56,018 bases of DNA from an uncultured Halieaceae bacterium (GTDB taxonomy: Bacteria > Pseudomonadota > Gammaproteobacteria > Pseudomonadales > Halieaceae): contig CALJGI010000015.1 of NCBI GenBank assembly GCA_938074045.1, forward strand, positions 1-56,018, in the 5' to 3' direction. The notes under the pieces were generated by a model. It was not told the origin of the DNA, did no database searches, and saw nothing but the letters and a program-made list of their open reading frames with translations. Positions 8,715-19,219 of this stretch are shown here, in pieces (within the stretch, counting starts at the first letter, position 1; the number at the start of each line of letters is the position of its first letter). Made by a program: the position numbers and the translations under genes.

Positions 8715-9947
8715 ATGGAAAATGAAATTTTTGAACTGAAATATGCGTTGGATACGTTCTATTTTTTGATATGCGGCGCGTTTGTGATGTGGATGGCGGC
8801 CGGCTTTTCAATGCTGGAGGCCGGATTGGTCCGGTCCAAAAACACCACTGAGATTCTGACTAAGAACGTAGCGCTCTACGCGGTCAGCTGCATTATGTAT
8901 ATGGTTTGTGGTTACGCCATTATGTACGGCGGTGACTACCTGCTGTCCGGCATCACCGCGGATGGCGTGGCGGGAGAGGCAGAGCCAGCTACTTATGCAC
9001 CATCGGCGGATTTCTTCTTTCAGGTGGTGTTCGTCGCTACTGCTATGTCGATTGTATCCGGCGCTGTTGCCGAGCGCATGAAGCTCTGGGCATTCCTGGC
9101 CTTTGCCGTGGTTATGACCGGCTTTATCTACCCGATGGAAGGGGCCTGGACCTGGGGTGGAAACGCGGTTTTCGGCATGTACACGCTGGGTGATCTTGGC
9201 TTCTCTGACTTCGCTGGCTCCGGCATCGTCCATATGGCAGGTGCTGCTGCGGCGCTGGCTGGAGTGCTGCTGCTGGGACCCCGCAAGGGCAAGTACGGCA
9301 AAGACGGCTCTATAAACGCCATTCCCGGCGCCAATCTGCCACTGGCAACCATTGGTACCTTTATTCTCTGGATGGGCTGGTTCGGCTTTAACGGTGGATC
9401 AGTGTTGGCTACCGCATCAGTGGATAGCGCAAACTCTGTGGCCATCGTGTTTATGAACACTAATGCCGCTGCTGCCGGTGGACTGGTCGCGGCGCTGGTA
9501 ACAGCGCAGCTGTTGTTCAAGAAGGCTGACCTCACCATGGCACTAAACGGTGCATTGGCCGGCCTGGTAGCGATAACCGCCGAACCCTCCACGCCCAGCG
9601 CCTTGCAGGCAACGCTGTTTGGTGCAGTGGGTGGCGTACTGGTGGTGTCCTCTATCCTCACCCTCGATAAACTGAAAATCGACGATCCGGTGGGTGCTAT
9701 CTCGGTCCACGGTGTGGTTGGTCTGTTGGGCCTGTTGCTGGTGCCCTTCACGAATGACGGTTCCAGTTTCAGTGGCCAGTTGATTGGAGCGGCCACCATC
9801 TTCTTCTGGGTATTTATCGCCAGCGGAATTACCTGGTTCATTCTTAAGCTTACCCTGGGTATTCGTGTCAGCGAGGAAGCCGAGTACGAAGGTTCTGATA
9901 TTGCCGAGTGTGGTATGGAGGCGTATCCCGAATTTACGATTAAATAG
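8715..9947 (+). CDS. amtB: Ammonium transporter AmtB
   Basis: This inner-membrane ammonium channel of 410 residues has about eleven transmembrane helices. The twin pore histidines are present at residues 173 (in GSGIVHMAGA) and 332 (in ISVHGVVG). The family signature around GFNGGSVLA is near residue 224. The N terminus begins directly with a membrane segment, and there is no long signal peptide as in E. coli AmtB. It starts 33 bp after glnK, whose product closes the channel in nitrogen excess. An intrinsic terminator lies about 22 bp after the stop codon. Confidence 0.96.
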   Translation: MENEIFELKYALDTFYFLICGAFVMWMAAGFSMLEAGLVRSKNTTEILTKNVALYAVSCIMYMVCGYAIMYGGDYLLSGITADGVAGEAEPATYAPSADFFFQVVFVATAMSIVSGAVAERMKLWAFLAFAVVMTGFIYPMEGAWTWGGNAVFGMYTLGDLGFSDFAGSGIVHMAGAAAALAGVLLLGPRKGKYGKDGSINAIPGANLPLATIGTFILWMGWFGFNGGSVLATASVDSANSVAIVFMNTNAAAAGGLVAALVTAQLLFKKADLTMALNGALAGLVAITAEPSTPSALQATLFGAVGGVLVVSSILTLDKLKIDDPVGAISVHGVVGLLGLLLVPFTNDGSSFSGQLIGAATIFFWVFIASGITWFILKLTLGIRVSEEAEYEGSDIAECGMEAYPEFTIK

Positions 9948-9969
9948 AGCCATGGACGGCTTTCTTTTG

Positions 9970-9993
9970 GGCGCCTCCGGGCGCCTTTTTTTT
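9970..9993 (+). terminator. Intrinsic terminator after amtB
   Basis: GGCGCC at 9970-9975 pairs with GGCGCC at 9980-9985 across a TCCG loop, followed by eight T residues. It ends the porin-glnK-amtB transcript and separates it from the second P-II gene at 10147. Confidence 0.88.
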
Positions 9994-10143
9994 GTTTCCC
10001 TCAAGGCGCTGTAGAATGGTGCTGAAAAACTTGCGATTCCTGTGCCAGAGCTGATAATAGCGTGGTACGAGTCAACACAATTGGCATTTTCTCCATTCCC
10101 CTGGCAAAACCGCCGATCGTTTACAAAAAATGCGGAGCAATAA

Positions 10144-10485
<342 letters not shown>

Positions 10486-10504
10486 CTCATCGCAAGAAGC
10501 AGTC

Positions 10505-11239
10505 TTAATGCAGGCCTCGTTCAATGGCGCTAATCGCTGCAGGCAACTGATCCAGTTTTGAAATTTCCTCGCTCGGTGCAGGTCCCCCAGGCCAGGGCCT
10601 GGCGTCGGGATTAAACCAGACAGAATGCAATCCACTGTCGTGAGCGCCGCGAACATCGTGTTCCGGGTGGTCTCCAACGTGTACGCACTGCTCCGGGCTC
10701 GCCCCGGTAGGTGTCAGTGCAGCCCGAAATAAAACCGGATCCGGCTTGCTGGTATCAAACTGTTCGGCGCGTACGGCGCTGTGAAAAAACCGCCCGATTT
10801 CCAGCCGGGAAATGTCTGCATTGCCGTTCGACAGGGCGACTAATGTGTAGTTCTCAGCCAGTGCTGCCAGCACCTCCAGCGCGTGTTCAAAATAAGTGAC
10901 CTGGTGTCTGGCTTCCAGCACCACCTCGAAGGCCTCTCGTGCTCCGGATTCTGCTTGATCTGCAGAATAGCCCGCTGCGATCTGGGCCTCTCGTAACGCG
11001 CAGAGTCGCAGCTCACTGATCCGATGACGCAAAATCGGCCGCTGCTTGATAAGTGATTGTTTAAAGGCAAATAGATCTCGCGGGGAAAATTCTTCCACCA
11101 CTTTTGGTCGATGGACTGCCAGCCACTCGTGCTGGACACGGGTGGCTTCTGTCATGACCTCGTCCACGTCCCACAGGGTATCGTCTAGATCAAAACTGAT
11201 GACTGTGACAGCACGATTGCGGAAGGTCGAGGCATTCAT
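10505..11239 (-). CDS. HAD-superfamily hydrolase (YigB-like)
   Basis: The protein has 244 residues. The first HAD motif, SFDLDDTLWD, lies near residues 15-24 and carries the catalytic aspartate pair. Motif II is ALSNGN and motif IV is HVGDHPEHDVRGA. A helical cap domain sits between them, so this is a HAD-IA phosphatase. The E. coli homologue YigB acts on FMN and other phosphorylated metabolites and, as here, directly follows xerC. The ATG overlaps the xerC stop by 4 bp, so the genes are translationally coupled. The exact substrate is unknown. Confidence 0.88.
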   Translation of the reverse strand: MNASTFRNRAVTVISFDLDDTLWDVDEVMTEATRVQHEWLAVHRPKVVEEFSPRDLFAFKQSLIKQRPILRHRISELRLCALREAQIAAGYSADQAESGAREAFEVVLEARHQVTYFEHALEVLAALAENYTLVALSNGNADISRLEIGRFFHSAVRAEQFDTSKPDPVLFRAALTPTGASPEQCVHVGDHPEHDVRGAHDSGLHSVWFNPDARPWPGGPAPSEEISKLDQLPAAISAIERGLH

Positions 11240-12180
11240 TCTTCATGCTCATTGGTTTCACGCCCGCCGATGGCCGGGATTGCGCCGGTCTTATTGCGCT
11301 GTGAACGGGGGTGAGCGGCGTCGTATACCCGGGCGAGATGTTGAAAATCGAGATGGGTGTATACCTGGGTCGTGGCGATATCGGCGTGACCGAGCAATTC
11401 TTGAACTGCGCGCAGATCACCGCTGGATTCGAGCAGGTGAGTTGCGAAGGAGTGGCGAAGCATATGGGGATGTACATCCCTGGCCATTCCCCGTTTCAAA
11501 CCCAGTAAGTGAATGCGTTGCTGGATGCTGCGAGGGCTGATTCGGCGTCCACGTTTGCTGGTAAACAGCGCCGGTTCTGATGGCAGTTCCGGTCTGACCT
11601 CTCGCCAGCGCTGGATGGCGTCCAGGGCATGCTTGCCCACCGGTACGGTTCGCGTTTTTCGACCCTTGCCAACCACAGTAATCAGCCCGGAACGCGTATC
11701 GATGCTGTTCATATCCAATTGTGTGAGTTCTGCGAGACGGAGGCCAGATGAGTAAAATAGCTCGGCCATGGCCAGATCACGAATCTCAAACCAGTCTTCG
11801 GTTGGTCCCGACAGAAAATGCTGCAGTTCGTCTGCATCCATAGTGCGGGGTAGTTTGCGGCGTTGTTTTGGGGCGCTGATACCCATGGCAGGATTGCTGC
11901 GGAGATTCTCTTTTTGCGCCAGATAGCGATAAAAGCTACGCAGCGCAGAAAGCCGTCTCTGTATGCTGGCGCTGGCCATTCCCTTGCGGTGTTGCAGGCC
12001 AACGTACTGCCGGACATGTGTGGCCAGAATCTCACCGGCAGCGTTCAGTGCCAGGTCGCTGCAGAACTCGGTGAAGTGGTTCAGGTCCCGTCGATAGTTC
12101 GAAATTGTGTGGGGTGACAACTGCCTGACCTCAGTGAGGTAGCGCAGGTAGGTGTCGGTCTGCGCGGCCAGGGTTTGCAT
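11236..12180 (-). CDS. xerC: Tyrosine recombinase XerC
   Basis: This 314-residue recombinase works with XerD at dif to resolve chromosome dimers. The N-terminal SAM-like core-binding domain spans about 5-90. The catalytic domain contains R148, K172, the H239-x-x-R242 pair, H265 and nucleophile Y274 (in TTQVYTHLD), so all active-site residues are present. Its position in a dapF-DUF484-xerC-HAD operon identifies it as the housekeeping XerC rather than a phage integrase. A 6-bp gap separates it from the DUF484 gene. Confidence 0.95.
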   Translation of the reverse strand: MQTLAAQTDTYLRYLTEVRQLSPHTISNYRRDLNHFTEFCSDLALNAAGEILATHVRQYVGLQHRKGMASASIQRRLSALRSFYRYLAQKENLRSNPAMGISAPKQRRKLPRTMDADELQHFLSGPTEDWFEIRDLAMAELFYSSGLRLAELTQLDMNSIDTRSGLITVVGKGRKTRTVPVGKHALDAIQRWREVRPELPSEPALFTSKRGRRISPRSIQQRIHLLGLKRGMARDVHPHMLRHSFATHLLESSGDLRAVQELLGHADIATTQVYTHLDFQHLARVYDAAHPRSQRNKTGAIPAIGGRETNEHEE

Positions 12181-12186
12181 GTCAGA

Positions 12187-12891
12187 TTAGCCCGGCGCCT
12201 GGGGCGTCCGGGGCAGGAGACGATTAAGAACCTCGGCGATATGGGTCAGAAAGAGCGTTCCCATATTGCTGCGATAGTAGTCAGGGTCGGAGCTGCCGAC
12301 AGCGATAATACCCAGCTCAGTTGTGCCCCGCAGCGGGATCAGCGCTGCTGAACCTATGCCAGAGCCTGCGCCAGGAAAGAGGTATTCCAGTTCATCCTTG
12401 CGCAGTGCTCCGCACACCGCTTTATCGCCGCGAATAAGCGCGCCTAATTCGCGTTGAGCGGTGGATGGGTCCTCTACACGACACTCCCCAGTGGTATTGC
12501 CAGGGTCACCAAACAGTATGATGCTAGCGTGTTCTACGCCAAAGTCCTGGGTCAGGCCCAGCAGGAAAGAAGTCGACAATTGGTCTGTATTCTCAGATTC
12601 CAGCAGCGACAAGATTAGCTCGCGGGTGAGCTTGAACAGCCGGTCATTGTCACGGGCATTATCCATTAGATTGTTCAGACGTTTGCGCATTTCCATGTTG
12701 CGCTCGCGTAAAACACTGACTTGTCGCTCCACCAGCGACACGGCCGAGCCCGCACCATGGTTCAGCTCCAGATGATCGAGAATGTCCGGGTGTTGATCAA
12801 AAAAGTCGGGATGCTCTCTCAGATAATCGCGGATTGTCTGTTCTTCCACGGACGCTGCTTTGCTATGCACTGTTCCCGTTGATTCCGACAT
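12187..12891 (-). CDS. DUF484 (GAF-like) family protein
   Basis: The protein has 234 residues. An N-terminal helical segment with the motif REHPDFFDQHPDIL (about 25-40) and a following coiled coil (about 55-80) lead into a GAF-like alpha/beta domain. This is the typical layout of the DUF484 family, which sits between dapF and xerC in many gammaproteobacteria. No enzymatic residues are evident. The function is unknown, and GAF similarity suggests small-molecule sensing. Confidence 0.9.
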   Translation of the reverse strand: MSESTGTVHSKAASVEEQTIRDYLREHPDFFDQHPDILDHLELNHGAGSAVSLVERQVSVLRERNMEMRKRLNNLMDNARDNDRLFKLTRELILSLLESENTDQLSTSFLLGLTQDFGVEHASIILFGDPGNTTGECRVEDPSTAQRELGALIRGDKAVCGALRKDELEYLFPGAGSGIGSAALIPLRGTTELGIIAVGSSDPDYYRSNMGTLFLTHIAEVLNRLLPRTPQAPG

Positions 12892-12948
12892 CGTATGGTA
12901 CCTACCGTCTCCGAATATCTTATGGTCATCGTTTACACGCCAACGTTA

Positions 12949-13806
12949 CTACAGTCTGATCTGTCCCTCAAACACCGTGGTGGCTGGCCCCGTCATTTGG
13001 ACGGGCTGATCGTAACCCGGCCAGGAGATCTCCAGATCTCCCCCGGCTAGGTGTGCCTTTACTGGTGTATTGTCCAGCCAGTTACGCAGGCGGCCGTAGA
13101 CAACCGCTGCGCAGGCACCAGTGCCGCAGGCCTGGGTTTCCCCAACGCCCCGTTCATGGACCCGCAGTCGAATTTCGTTGCGGGAAAGAAGTTCCATAAA
13201 GCCAATATTACAACGGGCGGGGAAGCGCTCGTGATGCTCCAGCAGTGGACCCAGCGTCTCGACCTCTGCTGTGGCTGTCGAGTCCACCCGGCAAACACCA
13301 TGGGGGTTACCCATTGAGAGCACACCCATTTCCAGCTTTCGATCGCTAACCTGTATAGAATAGCTGTCCGCCATCCGCTCAGACACAAAGGGAATGGCAT
13401 CCGGGGTAAACACCGGCGCGCCCATATTCACCTCAACCATTGCATTTTCTCCGATACGTTTGTTCCCCGGTTCCGTCAGGTTAAGCTCGATGGCGCCGGC
13501 ATTGGTAGCCACGCGAATCTTGCGCTTGGTGGTGAGCTTTTGATCATAGACAAATTTGGCGAAGCAGCGTGCACCGTTGCCGCATTGCTCGACTTCACCA
13601 CCATCGGCGTTAAATATACGATAGGTAAAATCAGCATCCGGTTGCAGTGGCGGCTCAACCAGCAAGACCTGATCACAGCCCACACCCAGTTTGCGATCCG
13701 CCAGCCTGAGAATATGTCGTGGTTGCAGGCTGCAGCTTTGGCTGATCAGATCAACCACCACAAAATCATTGCCCAGACCGTGCATTTTGGTGAAGTTAAG
13801 AATCAT
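12949..13806 (-). CDS. dapF: Diaminopimelate epimerase
   Basis: DapF is a 285-residue cytosolic enzyme converting LL- to meso-diaminopimelate for lysine and peptidoglycan synthesis. It is a PLP-independent two-cysteine epimerase. The catalytic cysteines are at 75 (EQCGNGARC) and 227 (TQACGTGAC), each in its conserved motif, and both halves of the pseudo-symmetric fold are present. ATG 13806, four bases after the lysA stop, begins the standard MILNFTKMHGLGNDF. A further 13 upstream codons would lie inside lysA and are not family-like. Confidence 0.95.
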   Translation of the reverse strand: MILNFTKMHGLGNDFVVVDLISQSCSLQPRHILRLADRKLGVGCDQVLLVEPPLQPDADFTYRIFNADGGEVEQCGNGARCFAKFVYDQKLTTKRKIRVATNAGAIELNLTEPGNKRIGENAMVEVNMGAPVFTPDAIPFVSERMADSYSIQVSDRKLEMGVLSMGNPHGVCRVDSTATAEVETLGPLLEHHERFPARCNIGFMELLSRNEIRLRVHERGVGETQACGTGACAAVVYGRLRNWLDNTPVKAHLAGGDLEISWPGYDQPVQMTGPATTVFEGQIRL

Positions 13807-13810
13807 GGCT

Positions 13811-15070
13811 TCAAGGATCACCCTGCAAAAGGGACTCGTTGGCAAACAGATCAGCTATCGATTCCCGTGACCTGATCACGTGTGTGTTGGCGCCGTCCAC
13901 CATGATTTCGCTGGCGCGGGGTCGGGAGTTGTAGTTGGAGCTCATGGTGAAGCCATAGGCACCTGCACCGCAAAGAGCCAGCAGATCTCCTGACGCGAGT
14001 ACCAGTTCCCTGTCACGGGCGAGAAAATCACTGCTTTCACAGACCGGACCTACCACATCGAAACGCTGTGCCGACCCATCATCGTCACGCTCCTTCAGGG
14101 GCAGCAAATCCAGCCATGCGTCGTAGAGTGCCGGCCGGATCATGTCGTTCATTGCCGCATCGACAATGGCGAAATTCTTGCCGGATTGTTGCTTCAGATA
14201 TTCGACGCGCATCAGCAGGATTCCCGCATTGGCCACAATTGAACGCCCCGGCTCAAACATCAACGTTATATTTCTTGCACCGACCCTGGTGCGCAGTGTA
14301 TCGATGTAATCGGTTATGGTAGGTGGGCTCTCATTGCGGTATCTGACACCCAGACCACCACCCAGATCAAGGTGTTGTAGCACAATACCACGGTCGGCGA
14401 GTTCATCCATGAGCCTCAGCAATCTGTCCAGCGCATCGACAAAGGGGCTGAGTTCCGTCAGTTGCGACCCGATGTGACAATCCAACCCTAGCACCTGTAT
14501 GTGGGGTAACTCCGCCGCCTCCAGATATACATCCAAGGCCTCGGCGTGGGCGATGCCAAATTTGTTGTCTCTGAGACCGGTGGAGATATACGGGTGTGTG
14601 CCAGCATCAACATCTGGATTGACCCGCAGCGAAACGGGTGCCCTGGCACCCGCCATGCCGGCCACCTCATTGAGCAGGTGCAGTTCGGCTTTTGACTCCA
14701 CGTTAAAACAATGGATGCCCACCTCCAGCGCCCGTCTCATGGCGGTCGGGTTTTTGGCAACGCCGGAAAATACAATTTTGGCGGGATCGCCGCCAGCCGC
14801 CAACACGCGCTCCAGTTCACCCAGGCTAACAATATCAAAACCACTGCCCAACCGCGCCAGAATATTGAGAACGGCGAGATTACTATTGGCCTTCACCGCG
14901 TAACATATCAGGTGATCACAGTCTTCCAGCCCCCGCTGATAGGCCAGGAAGTTACTCTCTATGGTTGCCCTGGAGTAAACATAGGTCGGGGTATCGTGGC
15001 GTTCGGCAATTTGCGCCAGTAGCACATCTTCAGCGTGCAGTTCGCCGTCGCGATATTGGAAGGTAGTCAT
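13811..15070 (-). CDS. lysA: Diaminopimelate decarboxylase
   Basis: This 419-residue PLP enzyme of the alanine racemase fold type III family makes lysine from meso-diaminopimelate. The PLP-binding lysine is K60 in CYAVKANSN. The glycine-rich phosphate-binding region LDLGGGLGV, the EPGRS motif, and the catalytic cysteine segment PVCESSDF are all present. It lies between lptM and dapF, the order seen in Pseudomonas, so lysine and wall-precursor genes are co-transcribed. Confidence 0.95.
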   Translation of the reverse strand: MTTFQYRDGELHAEDVLLAQIAERHDTPTYVYSRATIESNFLAYQRGLEDCDHLICYAVKANSNLAVLNILARLGSGFDIVSLGELERVLAAGGDPAKIVFSGVAKNPTAMRRALEVGIHCFNVESKAELHLLNEVAGMAGARAPVSLRVNPDVDAGTHPYISTGLRDNKFGIAHAEALDVYLEAAELPHIQVLGLDCHIGSQLTELSPFVDALDRLLRLMDELADRGIVLQHLDLGGGLGVRYRNESPPTITDYIDTLRTRVGARNITLMFEPGRSIVANAGILLMRVEYLKQQSGKNFAIVDAAMNDMIRPALYDAWLDLLPLKERDDDGSAQRFDVVGPVCESSDFLARDRELVLASGDLLALCGAGAYGFTMSSNYNSRPRASEIMVDGANTHVIRSRESIADLFANESLLQGDP

Positions 15071-15168
15071 ATCAGCCTGTATTTCCCCTGGTTTCCCACC
15101 CCGCAGTCACATTCTGTCCACCCGAGAGACCCCGGTGGTGGTTGCCATGCAGAGTCGGAGGGTGCGCT

Positions 15169-15282
15169 CTAGGGATTCGTTTCCGGAGCCGCAGGTTCGT
15201 TCTGCGGAATCAATAAGTCGCCCTTCTGGCCGCAGGCCACGAGCAGACAGCACAGGATACAAAGGGTCAGAAGGGGTCGCAT
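15169..15282 (-). CDS. lptM: LptM (YifL/LppL) small lipoprotein
   Basis: This tiny 37-residue gene is easily missed. It encodes a signal peptide with lipobox LVAC (lipidated Cys17) followed by the hallmark GQKGDL of the LptM family and a short acidic, proline-rich tail. LptM binds the LptD-LptE translocon and helps oxidative maturation of LptD in E. coli. Its place immediately upstream of lysA and opposite cyaY matches the conserved yifL/cyaY arrangement, which strengthens the call. It lies 98 bp upstream of lysA on the same strand. Confidence 0.92.
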   Translation of the reverse strand: MRPLLTLCILCCLLVACGQKGDLLIPQNEPAAPETNP

Positions 15283-15399
15283 ATGCTGTTTCCGGGTGTG
15301 AAAACGCCCTATTATAGCGGCGAGTTACGATGACCGCGAGCAGGGATAGCGAGCTATTTCTGACCTTACATTTTCTAGTACTTGCCGGAGTTGATATCA

Positions 15400-15735
15400 A
15401 TGACAGAGGCCGAGTTTCACCAACGTGTGGATCACACCCTGGAACGCCTGGAAGCCCTGGTGGAAGACGCTGCTGACGCAGCAGATGCGGACGTGGATGC
15501 TGACGAGGCTGGAGGTGTGCTGACGCTAACCTTTGAGAATGGCAGCAGTATGATTCTGTCGCGTCAATCTGCGACCAGACAATTGTGGTTGGCTGCTCGC
15601 TCCGGTGGGTATCATTTTGAACTGGATGCCGCCGATATCTGGCGTTGTACCCGCTCCGGCCGCTCCTTCGGTGATTTGATGGCGGATTCACTGCAGAGCC
15701 AGGCCGGGCTGGACGTAAGCGGGCTTGATGCCTGA
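15400..15735 (+). CDS. cyaY: Frataxin-like protein CyaY
   Basis: The product has 111 residues. The N-terminal helix is highly acidic (repeated Asp/Glu around 25-40). It is followed by the conserved strand motifs GGVLTLTFENGS and RQLWLAARSGGYHF that define frataxin/CyaY. The protein binds iron and modulates IscS-IscU iron-sulfur cluster assembly. ATG 15400 has CGGAG 9 bp upstream and gives the family N terminus MTEAEFH. It diverges from lptM and overlaps the next gene by one base. Confidence 0.94.
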   Translation: MTEAEFHQRVDHTLERLEALVEDAADAADADVDADEAGGVLTLTFENGSSMILSRQSATRQLWLAARSGGYHFELDAADIWRCTRSGRSFGDLMADSLQSQAGLDVSGLDA

Positions 15736-16733
15736 TGGTACATCGCGAGTTTGTGGGACTTGGCATGGGCCGTCTGGCCTTGTTACTGATCGCCGTCACC
15801 TGTCCGGCTTTGCAGGCGCAACCGCTCAATGTGATGAATAACAGTCCGGTGTCGGCGCTGTATGGTATTCCTGTTCATCGCGATGCATTGCAACTACCGG
15901 CGGGCCATTGGGCGCTGGATATTCAGGGCGGAATCTCAAATCACTTCACCGACGCCAACCGAGGCGGTGAATCGGTGTCCTTTGATGGTGAGACCACGCG
16001 CCTGGATATGCGAATACGCTACGGACTAAGTGAACGCTGGGAACTGCAGGTGGATATTCCCTGGCTGCAGCATCGGGGGGGGCAACTCGATGAGCTGGTG
16101 GAGGACTGGCACAAATTGTTTGGGCTGCCTGGCGGCGGTCGCAGTGCAGCGGAACAGGATCAATTGCATTTTTTGTTCGAGGATGGCAATGGCGGCCGGC
16201 GCAATTTACGACGCTCGGTGAAAGGAATGGGGGAGCCCTCGCTGACTCTTAGTTATCAGGCCTGGTCGGAGGGGGGCAGGCAACTTAGCATCGCGGCGGG
16301 TGTGCGAATGGGTAGCGGCAAGCAGGAGGATTGGCTGGGTAGCGGCGAGACGGATTACTCGCTGGGGCTGCGGTTCAGTGATCGCGACACACTGGCGGAT
16401 TATGATATGTCCTGGCATCTCCAGGGTGGCGTATTGCGCCTGGGAGATTCATCGCTGCTGCCCATGGGCCCGGAATCGGCTACCTGGTATGCATCCTCCA
16501 GTCTCGATTGGCGGGTCAATGGGACGTTTACACTGGTGGCACAAACTGATTCACATGGACGGCTCTACGACAGTGATTTGCCGCAGCTCGGTAAACCAAC
16601 GTTTCAGCTTTCATTGGGGGCTCACTGGCAGGCGTCTGAGCGCTGGCGCATGCAACTGGGCTTCAGCGAAGACCTGGCTGTGGACAGATCACCTGATATC
16701 AGCTTTTTTGCCGGGCTCAGCTATCGTCCCTGA
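15735..16733 (+). CDS. DUF3187 family predicted outer-membrane protein
   Basis: The protein has 332 residues, with a hydrophobic signal segment at about 12-30. It is then rich in alternating strands ending in an aromatic residue, consistent with an outer-membrane beta-barrel. The GIPVHRDALQLP and GLSERWELQVDIPWL segments fit DUF3187 proteins as I recall them. The ATG overlaps the cyaY stop (TGATG), so it is likely coupled to cyaY. A downstream ATG at 15765 is an alternative start. No function is known. Confidence 0.75.
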   Translation: MVHREFVGLGMGRLALLLIAVTCPALQAQPLNVMNNSPVSALYGIPVHRDALQLPAGHWALDIQGGISNHFTDANRGGESVSFDGETTRLDMRIRYGLSERWELQVDIPWLQHRGGQLDELVEDWHKLFGLPGGGRSAAEQDQLHFLFEDGNGGRRNLRRSVKGMGEPSLTLSYQAWSEGGRQLSIAAGVRMGSGKQEDWLGSGETDYSLGLRFSDRDTLADYDMSWHLQGGVLRLGDSSLLPMGPESATWYASSSLDWRVNGTFTLVAQTDSHGRLYDSDLPQLGKPTFQLSLGAHWQASERWRMQLGFSEDLAVDRSPDISFFAGLSYRP

Positions 16734-16752
16734 ATCAGCCACGCGGCTAGCG

Positions 16753-18153
16753 TCAGGCGCGTTGATCCAGTTTGGTCTGAGCGCGAGCGGCGGCGGCCAG
16801 CACCTGTGCCGGGGCCGTACCACCGTAATGGTCTCTTGCCGCCACGGAGCCCTCCAGTGTGAGTACCGAGAATACGTCCTCGGTAATCGCGTCGGAAAAG
16901 CCCTGTAGCTCTTCCAGGCTCATCTCGGACAGATCTCGATTAGTGGCCACGCCGTGCGCCACCGCCTGACCTACCACCTCGTGAGCGTCTCGAAACGCCA
17001 GTCCGCGACCGACCAGATAGTCGGCAAGATCTGTGGCCGTACTGAATCCACGTGTCGCTGCGGACCGCATCTGTTCGGGCCGTGGCTCAATGGCGGGTAC
17101 CATGTCGGCGTAGGCGCGCAGGCAGTCCAGCACGGTGTCGATGGTGTCGAAAAGGGGTTCTTTGTCTTCCTGATTGTCCTTGTTGTACGCCAATGGCTGA
17201 CTCTTCATTAGCGTCAGCAATGAGATCAGGTGACCGTTTACCCGCCCGGTCTTTCCTCGCACCAGTTCCGGAACGTCGGGGTTCTTTTTCTGGGGCATGA
17301 TGGAGGAACCGGTGCAGAATCGATCTGGCAGCGTGATAAATTCAAACTGCGCTGATGACCACAACACGAGTTCTTCGGAAAATCGTGACATATGGGTGAG
17401 CAGGATGGCGGCTAAGGCGCAGAACTCGATCGCGAAATCGCGGTCGGCCACGGAATCCAGAGAATTTTCTGTAGGCTTGTCGAATTCCAGCAATTCGGCG
17501 GTCAGCGACCGGTCTATGGGGTAGCTGGTGCCCGCCAGTGCGGCGGCTCCCAAGGGGCACTGATTCAGGCGGACGCGACAGTCACTGAGTCTATCGTAGT
17601 CACGCTCCAGCATCTCATTCCAGGCCAACAAGTGGTGGCCAAAACTCACCGGTTGCGCCGTTTGCAGGTGGGTAAATCCGGGCATGATGACAGCGGAATT
17701 GTCGGCGGCCATTTGCACCAGTCCGCTTTGCAGTCGCGTCAGCTCAGCGCCTATGCGGTCGATGCTGCCGCGCAGATAAAGGCGGATGTCCGTGGCCACC
17801 TGATCATTGCGCGATCTGCCGGTGTGCAGCTTTTTGCCCGCCAGGCCGATTTTGTCGGTGAGGCGGGCTTCGATGTTCATGTGCACATCTTCGAGGTCTA
17901 CCGACCAGGGGAAGGTGCCAGCCGCGATCTCCTGGGCGATTTCCTCAAGGCCATGGTGAATGGAGTCAAGCTCTTCCGCGCTCAGAATCCCGGCTTTCTC
18001 GAGCATCCGGGCGTGGGCCAGTGATCCCCTGATATCTTCCGCGGCCATACGCTGGTCGAAATCCACGGATGCTGTGAAGCGTTTAACGAATTCGTCGGTG
18101 GGTTCGTTAAATCGGCCCCCCCACAGTTTGCTGGTGCTGTGCTCGTCTTTCAT
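16753..18153 (-). CDS. argH: Argininosuccinate lyase
   Basis: ArgH is a 466-residue homotetrameric lyase that splits argininosuccinate into arginine and fumarate, the last step of arginine biosynthesis. The fumarase/aspartase superfamily signature [11 protein letters not shown] is intact near residue 285 and carries the catalytic serine. The [13 protein letters not shown] and [12 protein letters not shown] segments form the rest of the active site. Length is normal. It is transcribed away from hemC, with 130 bp between the starts, as in many gammaproteobacteria. Confidence 0.96.
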   Translation of the reverse strand: MKDEHSTSKLWGGRFNEPTDEFVKRFTASVDFDQRMAAEDIRGSLAHARMLEKAGILSAEELDSIHHGLEEIAQEIAAGTFPWSVDLEDVHMNIEARLTDKIGLAGKKLHTGRSRNDQVATDIRLYLRGSIDRIGAELTRLQSGLVQMAADNSAVIMPGFTHLQTAQPVSFGHHLLAWNEMLERDYDRLSDCRVRLNQCPLGAAALAGTSYPIDRSLTAELLEFDKPTENSLDSVADRDFAIEFCALAAILLTHMSRFSEELVLWSSAQFEFITLPDRFCTGSSIMPQKKNPDVPELVRGKTGRVNGHLISLLTLMKSQPLAYNKDNQEDKEPLFDTIDTVLDCLRAYADMVPAIEPRPEQMRSAATRGFSTATDLADYLVGRGLAFRDAHEVVGQAVAHGVATNRDLSEMSLEELQGFSDAITEDVFSVLTLEGSVAARDHYGGTAPAQVLAAAARAQTKLDQRA

Positions 18154-18283
18154 TTCGTGCGCGGTACTCGTTAAGTATGGCGGTGATAATTGCTACCACA
18201 GTATAACAGCACACCCTGAGGATTGGTGATGCCCCGGACGATACCGTATCATGTGGATACAGCCGGTTTATCCCTTCACGCCC

Positions 18284-19219
18284 ATGAATCAAACACTGCG
18301 CATTGCCACACGTCAAAGTCCCTTGGCGCTCTGGCAGGCAGAATTTGTGAAAACTGAACTGCAGCAGCGCCACCCGGATTTGCGCGTCGAATTGGTGGGG
18401 ATTACCTCCCGCGGAGACCAGCTGCTGGATACACCACTGAGCAAAGTGGGTGGTAAGGGCCTGTTCGTTAAGGAGCTGCAACAGGCGCTGTTGGACCAGC
18501 GCGCCGACATCGCCGTTCACTCCATGAAAGACGTACCCATGGATCTGCCGGACGAATTGCATATCGGTACCATCTGCCTCCGGGAAAATCCGCGGGATGC
18601 ACTGGTAAGCAACCGTTATACCGACCTCAGCCAATTGCCGCCGGGCGCGATTGTGGGCACCTCCAGCCTGCGCCGGCAATGCCAGTTGTTGCGGTACCGA
18701 CCAGATCTGGTCGTTCGATTCCTGCGTGGTAACGTGAACTCCAGGCTAGCAAAACTGGACGCTGGTGACTACGACGCCATTATTCTGGCCAGCGCTGGGC
18801 TGCTGCGCCTGGGTATGCAGCAGCGGATAGCGTCCTGCCTGGAGCCAGAACTGATTTTGCCCGCAGGGGGGCAGGGCGCAGTTGGGATAGAGTTACGTCG
18901 TGACGACGCGGCGGTGGCACAGCTGATTGCACCGCTACACCATCATTCGACTGCTATCTGCGTGGCGGCTGAACGAGCGCTGGGGAGGAAGTTACAAGGT
19001 GGCTGCCAGGTTCCAATCGCCGCCTTTGCGGAAATCGATGACAGCAGCAATCCAATCCTGCAGATGCGTAGCCTGGTGGGTTCGCCGGACGGGAAGACTT
19101 TACTCACCGCAGCCGGAAGTGCGTCGATTGACGAGGCCGAGAGCCTGGGAATCGGGCTCGCGGAGAATCTACTCGCGCAGGGTGCCGCCGATATTCTGGC
19201 CGCGGTATATGGCGGCTAG
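18284..19219 (+). CDS. hemC: Porphobilinogen deaminase (hydroxymethylbilane synthase)
   Basis: HemC has 311 residues and polymerises four porphobilinogens into hydroxymethylbilane in haem synthesis. The dipyrromethane cofactor attachment cysteine is C241 in LQGGCQVPI. The [13 protein letters not shown] start, the [12 protein letters not shown] loop and VHSMKDVP are all conserved. I chose ATG 18284 because it gives the family N terminus [10 protein letters not shown]. An upstream in-frame ATG at 18251 adds 11 atypical residues, and neither has a strong ribosome site. hemD overlaps its end by 11 bp. Confidence 0.95.
   Translation: MNQTLRIATRQSPLALWQAEFVKTELQQRHPDLRVELVGITSRGDQLLDTPLSKVGGKGLFVKELQQALLDQRADIAVHSMKDVPMDLPDELHIGTICLRENPRDALVSNRYTDLSQLPPGAIVGTSSLRRQCQLLRYRPDLVVRFLRGNVNSRLAKLDAGDYDAIILASAGLLRLGMQQRIASCLEPELILPAGGQGAVGIELRRDDAAVAQLIAPLHHHSTAICVAAERALGRKLQGGCQVPIAAFAEIDDSSNPILQMRSLVGSPDGKTLLTAAGSASIDEAESLGIGLAENLLAQGAADILAAVYGG

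Noticed and set aside
10081..10130. TTGGCATTTTC as a sigma-54 promoter for the second P-II gene
   Set aside because: The -24 GG is present but the expected GC 10 bp downstream is missing.
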